Of a DNA stretch of 64,000 bases, positions 29,029-38,226 are shown piece after piece. Location: positions 1 through 64,000 of the forward strand of contig JADIYP010000006.1 of the NCBI GenBank assembly GCA_016705235.1, in the 5' to 3' direction. Source of the stretch: Candidatus Leptovillus affinis (lineage in GTDB: Bacteria; Chloroflexota; Anaerolineae; Promineifilales; Promineifilaceae). The notes below the pieces were generated by a model. It did no database searches, was not told the origin of the DNA, and saw nothing but the letters and a program-made list of their open reading frames with translations. Numbering within the stretch: position 1 is the stretch's first letter; each line of letters opens with the position of its first letter. The translations under genes and the position numbers were made by a program.

Positions 29029-29225
29029 GAGATGCGTTTTCCTTTTGTGAGTAAGACGAACGGTTGAAGAGGAGATGGCTGGTAGAATCCTGGCTGACTG
29101 ACAAATCTCAGATTTTTACCGCGGAGAGCGCGGAGGACGCGGAGACTTTCTCTGGTGCAAACTCCGCGCTTTCTCTGCGTTCCCTGCGGGTAGATAAGTT
29201 TTGTCAGGCAATCAGGGTTAAATCT

Positions 29226-29247
29226 CCAATCGCCAATCGCCAATCTC
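29226..29247. repeat. CGCCAAT heptamer run
   Basis: About three copies of CCAATCG occur between genes. They lie beside a purine-rich low-complexity stretch (29117-29150, GCGGAGAGCGCGGAGGACG type) of the kind dispersed in many genomes. The rest of this 240-bp gap shows no gene. Confidence 0.55.
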
Positions 29248-29269
29248 AGGGGCATATCTTGTTGATTTT

Positions 29270-32200
29270 TTATGCCGGTTTGTCTAGAACGGCGCGCACT
29301 TTGGCAGCCAGGCTGGCAATGTCGAATGGTTTTTGAATCCAATCGATTTTTTCCGTGCGCAGCAGGTCGTTTTCCTGGGTGGCAATGGGGTAGCCGGTCA
29401 TGATGAGTATTTTTGCGCTATGGCGCTGTTCGGCCAGGGCGTGGAAAAGTTCAGCGCCGCCCATGGTGGGCATGACAAGATCGCTGAGGATGAGGTGAAC
29501 GGCCGTGTCTGTTTGCGCTAAAAACGCCAATGCCTCAACGCCGTTGTTCACGGTAATCACCTCATAACCCAGCCCGGCAAGGGCTTCGTGAACTGTGGTG
29601 CGCATGGCTTCGTTGTCTTCGACCAACAAAATGACCTCTGAACCACTAGGCGTATTCTGGGTGATGGTAAACGAGTGACCAGAGGATTCCTGGCTGGTCA
29701 GCAGGGGCAAATAGAGGGTAAAGGTTGACCCTTCCCCTTCTTTACTTCGGACGGTTAACGACCCCCCATGTTGTTTTACAATGCCATAAACCTGCGCCAG
29801 CCCCAAACCAGTGCCCTGACCCGGAGATTTGGTCGTAAAAAACGGTTCGAACATATGGGATAAGTGCTGCGGGGACATGCCAACGCCGGTGTCTGAGATG
29901 GCCAGACTGACCCATTCACCTACGCCCATATCGGGTAATGGTGGAGCCTGGCCAAGATCAACGGTGATAGAGGTTAGCGAGAAAGTAAGGGTTCCCCCCG
30001 TCAGCATCGCATCACGCGCGTTGATAGCCAGATTCATTAAAACTTGCTGGATCCGAGTTGGGTCGGCATTTACCTGATAACGGTTTTGATCGAAGACCAA
30101 TTTGATGGCGATGCTTTCAGGCAGCATGCGTTCTAACAATTTCACGTTTTCTTTGATAAATGGCAGCAAGTCCAGGGAAGTGAGTTCCATGACGGAGCGG
30201 CGGCTAAAATCGAGAATTTGCGAGATGAGATCGGCGGCTTGGCGGGCCTGATCGTAAATGGTGACCAGAAAGCGTTGGTGTTTGGCAGACAGATTGGGGA
30301 TTTCCTGGAGGATTTGGGCGTATAGGGAGATGACGCCCATAATGTTGTTGAAATCATGGGCGATGCCGGCGGCGAGCTGCCCTACGGTTGCCAGTTGTTC
30401 CTGAGCTTGTTGGTAACGCTGCGTTTCGCGTTCCTGGGTGATGTCGTTGATAACCAGGACCCAGCGGCTGGACTCAAGGTCGTGGTGGATGGGGCGGGCG
30501 ATGAGTTTGAAGGCGCGTGAACCAGCGGTGAGTTCGTGCCATTGTCCGCGTGGTGGGGGAGTAAGGAAGTGGGCTAACGGCCGTTCCCCAACATGCGTCA
30601 ACGTCTCGCCCAACTGAATACCGCCCAGAATTGCCAAATCCTTTTCTCCGACAGGGTTGGCCAGTATCACCCGCCCAAATTCGTCCAACAGCAGCACGCC
30701 TTCCGGGACGGTGTCGATAATTTGGCGTACGCGTTCTGCTTGCTCGCGCACCTCGGCCAGCAATTGGAGGCGGTCTTTTTCGTTTTGCTTGCGGGCGGAA
30801 ATGTCATGTTTGATGGCAATAAATTGAATAATGTTGTTTTGATCATCTTTTAAGGGGGTGATCGTTTGTTCTTCTGTGTAGAGGCTGCCATCTTTTCGCC
30901 GGTTAACCACCTCTCCTTGCCACACTTTCCCTTCCCGGATGGTGTGCCACATATCAGTGACCACAGTTAACTCGTTCAGATTCGAACCGATCAGGTCGCC
31001 AAGTTCTTTGCCGACAGATTCTTCTATGGAATAGCCGGTGAGCGTGGAAAATGCCGGATTAATCCATTCGACGACGGCATTTACATCTGTGATAACAATG
31101 GCGTTAGCGACCGCATTCAGGGTAGCATTTTGCAATTTAAGTTTATCGTTTGCCAGAACGCGGTTGGTAATATCACGGGCAACGCCCTCGATCATGATCA
31201 ACTGATGGTCGTCGTCGTAGATGGGCGTCTGATGCACTTCGATCCAGACAGTGTGACCATCTCGATGCTGCCAGCGCATCGTAATGATTGGCTGAAATGC
31301 CTGAGGGTCTGTGAAAAGGTCCGAAAAACCGGCTCTGTCTTCCGGGTGTACCCTGTTCGCCATGAAATCATGGTCTGCATAAAATTCTTTGGGCGAGTAA
31401 CCGGTAATTGCCTGGGCTGCCGGACTGACATAATCGAACTGGGCAGTCGGCTTCACGATGAGCCGAAAGATGATGTCCTGGGCGTTTTCCGCCAGCCGCC
31501 GGAAGCGCGCTTCGCTTTCTCGCAGCGCATCCTGTTCGTGGATTAATCGGGCGCGGTGGTAGGCGTTTTCTAGAGCGGATGGGAGCTGGAACAGATAGCC
31601 CGGTTGCTTGACCAGATAATCTACAGCGCCCAGCCGCAGCGCCTGAGTGGCCACAGCCTCGTTGCCCTGTCCGGTGATCAGGATGATGGGCAAATCTAAA
31701 AAACGTTCATCATGAATAATTTTTAAGACATCGAGCGCGTTTAGGCCGGGCAGGCGGTAATCGAGCAGCAAAATATCCCAGGGACAGGGTTCTAATGCCG
31801 ACAGTGGCAGTTGTTGCAGTGCGGCGACCGCGCTGGGCAGGACATCAAGCAGAATGTGAGGGGCGTAGCGTTGCAGGTGAATTTGTGCCAGTTGGCTGTC
31901 GGCGCTGTTGTGTTCCACGTAAAGGACGCGGAGGGGGCGGTTTTTGCGGTCAATTTCGGCATGAAAACGGGCAAGCGCGTTGGTCAGAACTTCGGGCAGG
32001 CGGGAAATGTAGTTGTCGCGCTTGATGATGTAGTCGTTGGCGCCGGCTTTAAGCGCGGCCACGGCCGAATCTTCGTCGCCTGAACTGGTGAGAATGACAA
32101 CGGCCGTTGGCATTTCTGCGCCACGAATTTCGGTCAACAATTCCAGCCCGTTGCCATCAGGCAAGTGTAGATCCACCAAAATGAGATCGAATTGACGATT

Positions 32201-32332
32201 TTTTTGCAAAATGTGGCGTGCTTCCTGTAAGGTTCGGGCAGTTGTCAGGGCAAATTGGCCGGGCTGCCGGGAAATTTCGCGGGCAACCAGGTCGGAATCG
32301 AGAACATTGTCTTCTACGTATAAAACTTGCAT
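29270..32332 (-). CDS. Large hybrid histidine kinase (REC-REC-PAS3-HisKA-HATPase-REC)
   Basis: 1020 residues, soluble. Two N-terminal receivers (LILVDLHLPDGNG about residue 55; ILLLDYRLPG about 185) precede three PAS domains (about 280-395, 405-520, 540-640), HisKA with AAGIAHDFNNIMGV, HATPase_c with NLAINARDAM, DTGVGMS and GTGLGLAQV, and a C-terminal receiver with LILSDLVMPTMGG. The multiple receivers suggest phosphorelay integration. It follows the sensor kinase at 32439, 105 bp apart on the same strand, with a palindromic repeat between. Confidence 0.92.
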   Translation of the reverse strand: MQVLYVEDNVLDSDLVAREISRQPGQFALTTARTLQEARHILQKNRQFDLILVDLHLPDGNGLELLTEIRGAEMPTAVVILTSSGDEDSAVAALKAGANDYIIKRDNYISRLPEVLTNALARFHAEIDRKNRPLRVLYVEHNSADSQLAQIHLQRYAPHILLDVLPSAVAALQQLPLSALEPCPWDILLLDYRLPGLNALDVLKIIHDERFLDLPIILITGQGNEAVATQALRLGAVDYLVKQPGYLFQLPSALENAYHRARLIHEQDALRESEARFRRLAENAQDIIFRLIVKPTAQFDYVSPAAQAITGYSPKEFYADHDFMANRVHPEDRAGFSDLFTDPQAFQPIITMRWQHRDGHTVWIEVHQTPIYDDDHQLIMIEGVARDITNRVLANDKLKLQNATLNAVANAIVITDVNAVVEWINPAFSTLTGYSIEESVGKELGDLIGSNLNELTVVTDMWHTIREGKVWQGEVVNRRKDGSLYTEEQTITPLKDDQNNIIQFIAIKHDISARKQNEKDRLQLLAEVREQAERVRQIIDTVPEGVLLLDEFGRVILANPVGEKDLAILGGIQLGETLTHVGERPLAHFLTPPPRGQWHELTAGSRAFKLIARPIHHDLESSRWVLVINDITQERETQRYQQAQEQLATVGQLAAGIAHDFNNIMGVISLYAQILQEIPNLSAKHQRFLVTIYDQARQAADLISQILDFSRRSVMELTSLDLLPFIKENVKLLERMLPESIAIKLVFDQNRYQVNADPTRIQQVLMNLAINARDAMLTGGTLTFSLTSITVDLGQAPPLPDMGVGEWVSLAISDTGVGMSPQHLSHMFEPFFTTKSPGQGTGLGLAQVYGIVKQHGGSLTVRSKEGEGSTFTLYLPLLTSQESSGHSFTITQNTPSGSEVILLVEDNEAMRTTVHEALAGLGYEVITVNNGVEALAFLAQTDTAVHLILSDLVMPTMGGAELFHALAEQRHSAKILIMTGYPIATQENDLLRTEKIDWIQKPFDIASLAAKVRAVLDKPA

Positions 32333-32368
32333 GGCACTCTCTAATGATAAAATCTGAGTAACTGTACC

Positions 32369-32434
32369 GACCCCAAGGGTTTGCTCATGAAAATTTGGAT
32401 TTTTTGGGTATCAAACCCTTGGGGGCCTGAGGTC
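32369..32434. repeat. GACCC...GGTC palindromic repeat, single copy
   Basis: The arms GACCCCAAGGGTTTG and CAAACCCTTGGGGGC match the 6486 array family. It lies between two same-strand kinase genes, where it could act as an mRNA hairpin. Confidence 0.7.
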
Positions 32435-32438
32435 TTGG

Positions 32439-34250
32439 TTACATTGAATTCGCGTCAATTCCGATGGCGGGCGCTGCCTGATTAGGTGGTTCTTCTGCTG
32501 GCGGATGGTTGGGAAGCTCTAAATAAAAGGTTGCCCCGCATCCAGGCGCGCTGTCGGCCCATATTTTACCACCTAAACGGACAACCGCTTTATGCACAAT
32601 AGCCAATCCGATGCCGGTTCCAGGGTATTCTTCAGGTAGATGGAGCCGCTGGAAAATATCAAAGATACGGTCGTGAAACCGCATGTCGAAGCCAATGCCA
32701 TTGTCCTGAACCCATAATTTGTAACCCTGAGGAGTTGGTTCGCCGCCGATTGTGATGGCGGGGTTGGGTGTTTTGCCGGTGAACTTGATGGCATTATCGA
32801 GCAGGTTACGCATGATCAGGGTGAGGCCATGGGGGTCGGCGAACACGGCCGTTTCTACCACGTTCATTGTCACGCTGATTTGCCAGGTGTCTATCTCGAT
32901 TTTTCTTTCCGCGAGTAAGTTGGCGATCAGGATGCGTGGGTTGATGACGGCCGTGAGCAATGTTTGTCGCTCTAAATGTGAAAATGCCAACAAGTCGTCA
33001 ATGAGCTGATTCATTTGCTGGGTAGCCTGGAGGATGTTGCTCAGGAAGAAACGGCCGTTCTCATCCAGCACACTCTCATAATCCTCCATTATCAATTTGC
33101 TGTAGCCCTCAATACCCCGCAGCGGCGCTTTCAGGTCATGGGATACCGAATACGTGAAAGATTCCAACGAGTGATTGGCCACCTCAAGTTCAATGGTGCG
33201 CTGCCGCACGCGCTTTTCTAGTTCACCGTTTAATTTTTGCAGCGCATCCAGCGCCAGCCGTAGTTGTTCTTCGCTTTGCTGCAACGCCTGATGCGCCTGC
33301 ACTCTTCCGGTCACATCGACGCCGACTGCCCAGGTGGTCCAACCGGGAATGGGGAATTCCCGGCTGATGCTGGACCAGGAAATGGTTTTCTGACGGCCGT
33401 CTTTGCACGTTAAGACCCACTCCTGATCGCGAGTATCCGTCAAATTTGTGGAAATAGCAGCGCTCAGAACCTGGCGAATCTGGTTATCGGGGTACAACAG
33501 GTTCAGTGCTGTCGGATTCTTGACGATCTCTTCGGCAGAATACCCGGTTACAGTCTCGCACTCTTTGTTCCAGGCCACAATCGCCCCGTTGGCGTCGAAG
33601 GCATCCAGCATCACCGGCATATTTTGCACAACCTGGCGCAGTTGGTCGGCCAGAGCGATGGTTGCTTGTATCTCCTCATACCGGGTTTGCTGTCGGTTTA
33701 GCAGCATGCCAAGCAGCACAGTGCCCACCGGGTAAACGATTAGAATTGGCAGCGATATGACGCGTAATACGGAGATTGCCGTTTCACGAGGGAACGTTAG
33801 AAATAGAGCCAATGTAACGAGATGGACAACTAGCCCAAACAGATACAATTCCGGCCACTGCCAGCCCGACGGCCGCCAACGACGCCACGCCAAACCTATA
33901 CCTAATGTCGCCCAAATGACGAGGACCCCCGGAAGAACGCCTGCGCCGCCCTGGTAAAACCGAAACAGGCTGGTTATTAACGCAGTGACAACGCCGGGAA
34001 TAAGACCAAAATACAATCCTGTCAGGCTGATCAGAATGGAGCGGGTGTCAAAAAAAATGCCAGATTGGAAATGCCAGGGATTCAGCATCAGGGCGATGCC
34101 GATGAAACCCAGTCCCAGACCTGTCAGCAAGGCTGGCCGAGATTTATTGGTTAATTGGGCAGGCGACTTCTGGAGCAGGATGTCATAGAAGAGGGCTATG
34201 GCCATCAACAAAGCCGCATTGTCTACCAGACCAATAACTGCCATTTCCAT
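32439..34250 (-). CDS. Membrane histidine kinase with 5TM (LytS-like) sensor and PAS
   Basis: 603 residues. About five to six membrane segments occupy residues 1-185 (5TM-5TMR_LYT-like, e.g. LLTGLGLGFIGIALM, TRSILISLTGLYFGLIPGVV). Then a PAS domain (about 200-325), a coiled coil, HisKA with SVSHDLKAPLRGIEGYSKL, and HATPase_c with NLLDNAIKFTGKTP and GTGIGLAIVHKAV. No receiver is attached, so its phosphate target may be the receivers of the next kinase. Signal unknown. Confidence 0.88.
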   Translation of the reverse strand: MEMAVIGLVDNAALLMAIALFYDILLQKSPAQLTNKSRPALLTGLGLGFIGIALMLNPWHFQSGIFFDTRSILISLTGLYFGLIPGVVTALITSLFRFYQGGAGVLPGVLVIWATLGIGLAWRRWRPSGWQWPELYLFGLVVHLVTLALFLTFPRETAISVLRVISLPILIVYPVGTVLLGMLLNRQQTRYEEIQATIALADQLRQVVQNMPVMLDAFDANGAIVAWNKECETVTGYSAEEIVKNPTALNLLYPDNQIRQVLSAAISTNLTDTRDQEWVLTCKDGRQKTISWSSISREFPIPGWTTWAVGVDVTGRVQAHQALQQSEEQLRLALDALQKLNGELEKRVRQRTIELEVANHSLESFTYSVSHDLKAPLRGIEGYSKLIMEDYESVLDENGRFFLSNILQATQQMNQLIDDLLAFSHLERQTLLTAVINPRILIANLLAERKIEIDTWQISVTMNVVETAVFADPHGLTLIMRNLLDNAIKFTGKTPNPAITIGGEPTPQGYKLWVQDNGIGFDMRFHDRIFDIFQRLHLPEEYPGTGIGLAIVHKAVVRLGGKIWADSAPGCGATFYLELPNHPPAEEPPNQAAPAIGIDANSM

Positions 34251-34277
34251 TGGTACCCCTCGTATGCGAGCGATGAT

Positions 34278-34312
34278 TAAAAAAGAAGACGGCCGTTACC
34301 CAACGGCCGTCT
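34278..34312 (-). terminator. Terminator built from two ACGGCCGT copies
   Basis: AGACGGCCGT (34287-34296) and ACGGCCGTCT (34303-34312) form a 10-bp stem with a 6-nt loop; the minus strand continues TTCTTTTTTTAATC. It ends the CoA-transferase transcript and separates it from the kinase genes. Confidence 0.85.
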
Positions 34313-34362
34313 CTCTGCTTATCTCTTTCACCAATTGAGTCCGCCAGTTTCGTTGGGCATGT

Positions 34363-35280
34363 TTATTGATAACGGCCGTAATTCACCGGCTCGGCCAATA
34401 ATTCACCAGGCGCCAGACCCGCCAACCGCTCCTGACCCAACCGCGCCAGATACGCTTCCCTGTCTGGCACGCCATACACCCACTGCTGCAACCAGACCTC
34501 AGTCTTTTCCTGATCGCCAGAATTCTCGGCCCAATCTAAATAAAACGCATTATCCCGGTCGTAATACCCCTGCACGTAACTCGGGTGCGCCCCAAATGGC
34601 TCATGCACCACGGCGTCCACAACCAGGCCCGGAATCAGCGTGCGGTTTGGGTCGCGCGCAATCACCTCGGCGTCCACCACTTCTTCCACCACAATCACCA
34701 CTTTTTTGGCGGCAAAAGCGACCTCTTTTTGCATTCCCAGCAGGCCCCAAATGTGGGTGTTGCCCTGCGCGTCGGCGCGCTGCGCGTGCAAAAAGGCCAC
34801 GTCAGGATTCAGCGGCGGCACCACGGCAATGGGGCCGTCGCCATACGGGCTGTCTACAAACCGGATGAGCGGATTAACGGCGGGCATATCGCTGCCCGTG
34901 TAACTGCGCAGCGGAAAAAAGGGCAGCTTGCTGGCCCCGGCGATGTACCGCCCTACCATGCCAAAATGTGAGTACTCTTCAAGTTCTAACGGCCGTGGGA
35001 TTCCTTTCTCCACCGCCCGCCGCACACCATACAAACTGCCCACCCCCGGATTGCCCAGGTAACTAAAAATAAGCTTTTTTGCCACGCCGGCGGCAATCAT
35101 CTGGTCATACACCAGGTCTGGCGTCATCCTCACCAGCGTCAGGTCTTGTTTTGCCTGTCGAATAATCTCGTGCGCGGCCGCAAAACAAATGAAAGCCGTA
35201 AACCCTTCAATTGCCACCATGTCGCCATCTTGCACATACTGGCTTACCGCTTCCTTCATAGAGATGACTTTATTTGTCAT
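34363..35280 (-). CDS. CoA-transferase family I, subunit A-like
   Basis: About 305 residues from ATG at 35280 with AGGA upstream. It resembles the alpha subunit of GctA/IpdA-type CoA-transferases: MKEAVSQYVQDGDMVAIEGF and FLHAQRADAQGNTHIWGLLG (the family's conserved ADxxGN pattern). The catalytic glutamate is normally in subunit B, and no B gene lies next to it; the downstream region is a kinase and the upstream gene an aldehyde dehydrogenase. It may function with a distant partner. Confidence 0.8.
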   Translation of the reverse strand: MTNKVISMKEAVSQYVQDGDMVAIEGFTAFICFAAAHEIIRQAKQDLTLVRMTPDLVYDQMIAAGVAKKLIFSYLGNPGVGSLYGVRRAVEKGIPRPLELEEYSHFGMVGRYIAGASKLPFFPLRSYTGSDMPAVNPLIRFVDSPYGDGPIAVVPPLNPDVAFLHAQRADAQGNTHIWGLLGMQKEVAFAAKKVVIVVEEVVDAEVIARDPNRTLIPGLVVDAVVHEPFGAHPSYVQGYYDRDNAFYLDWAENSGDQEKTEVWLQQWVYGVPDREAYLARLGQERLAGLAPGELLAEPVNYGRYQ

Positions 35281-35299
35281 GTGGGTTTTCCTGAAGGCC

Positions 35300-35334
35300 A
35301 AGACCTGACAGGTTGTGGAAAACCTGTCAGGTCT
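35300..35334. repeat. GACCTGACAGG hairpin
   Basis: AGACCTGACAGGTT and AACCTGTCAGGTCT form a perfect 14-bp stem with a 6-nt loop in the gap between the dehydrogenase and CoA-transferase genes. No T-run follows on the minus strand, so it is classed as a dispersed palindrome. Confidence 0.7.
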
Positions 35335-35337
35335 GCC

Positions 35338-35450
35338 TTCTAGCAGTTTGTCGGAAAAGTACCCGTAGCCGCGGTTTCTTACCGCGTCTTCCAGAGGCGG
35401 GGTAAGGATACCCCGGCTACAAAAAGAGGTTCTCCGACAGACTGCTAGAA
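35338..35450. repeat. Cloverleaf palindromic repeat, copy 3
   Basis: Outer arms TTCTAGCAGTTTGTCGGA and TCCGACAGACTGCTAGAA are nearly perfect. The inner GTAGCCGCGGTTTCTTACCG and GGGGTAAGGATACCCC hairpins match the 26.6-kb array. It fills the gap between the dehydrogenase stop and the hairpin upstream of the CoA-transferase. Confidence 0.85.
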
Positions 35451-35457
35451 TTCGTCT

Positions 35458-37017
35458 TTATTCGATGATGGTTTGACTCTGTTCGTGCATGTACTGCTGG
35501 ATATAGTAGAAGCTGCCCGCCGCTTTACCGGTTGAGCCGCTGCCTTTCCAACCGCCAAACGATTGGTAGCCAGGCCATGCCCCGGTTGTCGCGCCCGACG
35601 CGCGGTTCACATACAACACGCCCGCCTGGATATTGTTCAGCCACCACTGAATTTCCGCATCGTCTTCGCTGAAGAAACCGGCCGTCAGGCCATATTCTAC
35701 GTCATTGGCCTTGGCCATCGCATCGTCCAGGTCTGTAAACGGATGCACCGTGACGATGGGCAGGAACATTTCTTGCTTCCACAGGTAATGATCGTGCGGC
35801 AGATTATCCACAATCGTCGGCGCGGCAAAATAGCCATTTCCGGCCAGTGCTTCGCCGCCAAAAACGATTTCGCCATCTTGCCGCAAATCGGCCACAAATT
35901 TCTTGTAGTCCTCAAACGCGCCTTTGTTGGCCACCGGCCCCATCCAATTTTCCTTCTGGGTTGGGTCGCCGACGTGAATTTCTTTGGTGAGAGCCAGCAG
36001 TTTTTCCATAAAGGCGTCTTTTACATCCGCATGAACGTAGACGCGGGAGCAAGCCGAACATTTTTGGCCTTGCAGGCCAAACGCTGAGCGCATCACGCCC
36101 ATTGCCGCTTTGTCCAAATCCGCCTTGTTGGTGATGATGGTTGGGTTTTTGCCGCCCATTTCGGCGATAACTGGGCGCGGGTATCGCCCCTGGGCAAAGG
36201 TGCGCAAAATGTGCATGCCCACGTCATAGCTGCCGGTGAAGGTGATGCCGTCTACGCCCGGATGGGTGACCAAACGCTCGCCCACCACACGGCCGCTGCC
36301 GGTGATAAAGTTAAAAGCTCCGGCCGGTACGCCGGCGTCGCGGAAACATTCAGTGAGGAACCAGGAGGTGAGGGGGGTGTCGGTGGCCGGTTTCAGCACG
36401 ACGGTGTTGCCGGCGATGAGAGCTGCGCCGGCCGGGCCGCCAGCCAGCGCGCCGGGAAAGTTGAAGGGCGAAATAACCACCCACACGCCATATGGCTTCA
36501 GCACGCTGCGGTTGTGGTGTCTATCGCTTTCGGCCAATAGGTCAAAGGCGAAATTGTTGTTCTTTTCGATGGCGTCGCAGTTGTAGCGGATGAGATCGGC
36601 CGTTTCTTCAACGTCGCCGAGCGCTTCCAGGCGGTTTTTGCCGATCTCCAGGCTCATATTTGCGCCCATGTCGAACAGCCGGTCGCTGATCAAATCTGCG
36701 GCTTTGCGCATGATGGCGATGCGCTCTTGCCAGGGCATGCCGCTCCATTTGGGGAAGGCGGCGCGCGCGGCGGCGATGGCATCATCGACATCTTGTTCGG
36801 TTCCGTATTGGAAATGACCCATCACCCAATCGAGGTTGATCGGGCTGTGTTTGGCGAATGTTTTTTCGGCAAAGCGTTCTTCCCCGTTGATGAAGAGGGG
36901 GTAATTTTTACCGAAATTGGCTTTGGCGCGTTCGACGGCCTCATCATACAGTTGGTGCAGACGGGGATTGGGGCTGGAAAGGGTTGAATAAGTTACCTTG
37001 ATACGTTCTTCTGACAT
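35458..37017 (-). CDS. L-glutamate gamma-semialdehyde (P5C) dehydrogenase-like aldehyde dehydrogenase
   Basis: 519 residues, family-typical. NAD(P)-dependent oxidation of an aldehyde to an acid. Visible: PFNFPGALAGGPAGAALIAG (cofactor pocket), GFTGSYDVG-type loop as ITFTGSYDVGMH, catalytic Glu in AEMGGKN, and catalytic Cys in GQKCSACSR. GQKCSA and the N-terminal layout resemble P5C dehydrogenase (RocA/PruA), the second step of proline degradation to glutamate. No proline dehydrogenase is adjacent, so another semialdehyde substrate is possible. Confidence 0.85.
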   Translation of the reverse strand: MSEERIKVTYSTLSSPNPRLHQLYDEAVERAKANFGKNYPLFINGEERFAEKTFAKHSPINLDWVMGHFQYGTEQDVDDAIAAARAAFPKWSGMPWQERIAIMRKAADLISDRLFDMGANMSLEIGKNRLEALGDVEETADLIRYNCDAIEKNNNFAFDLLAESDRHHNRSVLKPYGVWVVISPFNFPGALAGGPAGAALIAGNTVVLKPATDTPLTSWFLTECFRDAGVPAGAFNFITGSGRVVGERLVTHPGVDGITFTGSYDVGMHILRTFAQGRYPRPVIAEMGGKNPTIITNKADLDKAAMGVMRSAFGLQGQKCSACSRVYVHADVKDAFMEKLLALTKEIHVGDPTQKENWMGPVANKGAFEDYKKFVADLRQDGEIVFGGEALAGNGYFAAPTIVDNLPHDHYLWKQEMFLPIVTVHPFTDLDDAMAKANDVEYGLTAGFFSEDDAEIQWWLNNIQAGVLYVNRASGATTGAWPGYQSFGGWKGSGSTGKAAGSFYYIQQYMHEQSQTIIE

Positions 37018-37161
37018 ATGAACCTCCTAGATTTAAGGGAAATTTGTGGGGTTTGAACGTTCGTTAGAGCCGCTCCAAACGAGTTTGGGGGCAACTTCAC
37101 ACTTTATTATACCAATGCCTGCCTGATTTGACAGGGCACGCGGCGGTATTGTTCAGGATGT

Positions 37162-37749
37162 TTACCGCTCTGGTGAGTAGAGAAAGGAGGTTCTGAGGGA
37201 CAGGTCGGGCAGGTTAAGGAGAAAGGCGGCCGGGAGCGTGAGCGCTTGCCAAAGCGGGAAGGCCTGGATGTGGGGGTTGTGGCGTGTGATGAGCAGGCTG
37301 AGGACTGTGCCATGGGTGACGATGGCCAGGGTGTCTTGGGGATAGGCGGCGAGCTGCTGGCGCACGGCCGTTTCCAGACGGTCACATGCGGTTACGGCCG
37401 TTTCATTGCCCCACACCAACCTGTCTGGCTGCGCGAAAAATTGGGCAACGGCCGTTGCAAATGCCGCCTGATCCGCCAGATAAGGCATCCCCGCCCGGTC
37501 GTGCTCGTGCAAATTGGGCGCGGCATGGCTGGGAACGCCCCAATAAGCGGCCATAATCGCGCCGGTTTCTATCGCTTTCGGTTCCTGGCTGGTGATGACG
37601 CGGGTGATGGGTGTGGGCAGAGAATTTAGGGTTTGGGCGAATGTTTGGGCGCGGACACGGCCGTCAGCCGACAGTGGCCAGGCGGCGGCCGGTTTTTCCG
37701 GCTGCACTGCCACGGACGAATGCCGGACCAGGAGAAGCGTGTGGTTCAT
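37162..37749 (-). CDS. Histidine phosphatase family (phosphoglycerate-mutase-like)
   Basis: 195 residues. The catalytic His is in LLVRHSSVAV (RHS in place of the usual RHG); further residues are ITSQEPKAIETG and the second His in VTHGTVLSLL. Cytoplasmic, probably a broad phosphatase. A short membrane gene ends 11 bp upstream on the same strand, suggesting an operon. Confidence 0.82.
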   Translation of the reverse strand: MNHTLLLVRHSSVAVQPEKPAAAWPLSADGRVRAQTFAQTLNSLPTPITRVITSQEPKAIETGAIMAAYWGVPSHAAPNLHEHDRAGMPYLADQAAFATAVAQFFAQPDRLVWGNETAVTACDRLETAVRQQLAAYPQDTLAIVTHGTVLSLLITRHNPHIQAFPLWQALTLPAAFLLNLPDLSLRTSFLYSPER

Positions 37750-37759
37750 GATAGCGACG

Positions 37760-37942
37760 TTAATCCGAGGATTGGTGGGGTACGTGGCTGGCGCGCCACA
37801 AAACGGCCGTGCCCACCACCAGTCCCAACAACAAAACCGCCGCCACGCCGGTTAGCAAGCCCTCCCACGGCGTATCAGAAACAACCGGCTGCGTATCGCT
37901 CTGAGCCTGACTCGGCGGCACGATCCAATTAAAACGGGCCAC
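37760..37942 (-). CDS. Small tail-anchored membrane protein
   Basis: 60 residues from a GTG start with GGGATG upstream; the frame stays open further upstream without an ATG, so the N-terminus is uncertain. A single membrane segment (GLLTGVAAVLLLGLVVGTAV) lies near the C-terminus after a Ser/Pro/Gln-rich stretch. No family recognised. It overlaps no other gene and lies 11 bp before the histidine phosphatase. The rest of the gap to 38227 shows only a possible -10 (TATAAT) near 37995 on the minus strand. Confidence 0.5.
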   Translation of the reverse strand: MARFNWIVPPSQAQSDTQPVVSDTPWEGLLTGVAAVLLLGLVVGTAVLWRASHVPHQSSD

Positions 37943-38226
37943 GCTTTCATCCCATTCTGTAGTTAACGCCAGCTTGGCGCTCAGGTCGTGAATGATTATA
38001 CAGTATAGCTGTTTAGTAAATGAAAGGGCAGCCTTTAAATTGCCCTACAAGCAGACAAATCGGTCATGATCAGGCGATGGATCCTAATCCCGGCACCCAT
38101 CATTGGATTTGTGCGGCAACATGCTTCACCTGTTATAGTAAGGTGGGGTACGGCCGTGTACATACGCAAATAATATAACTTTTAGCGCGCCAACTAAACC
38201 AACAAGATGTAAATCGAGGTGACCAA

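Noticed and set aside
35300..35334. Rho-independent terminator of the aldehyde dehydrogenase gene
   Set aside because: The stem is strong, but no T-run follows on the minus strand; it looks like a dispersed palindrome.
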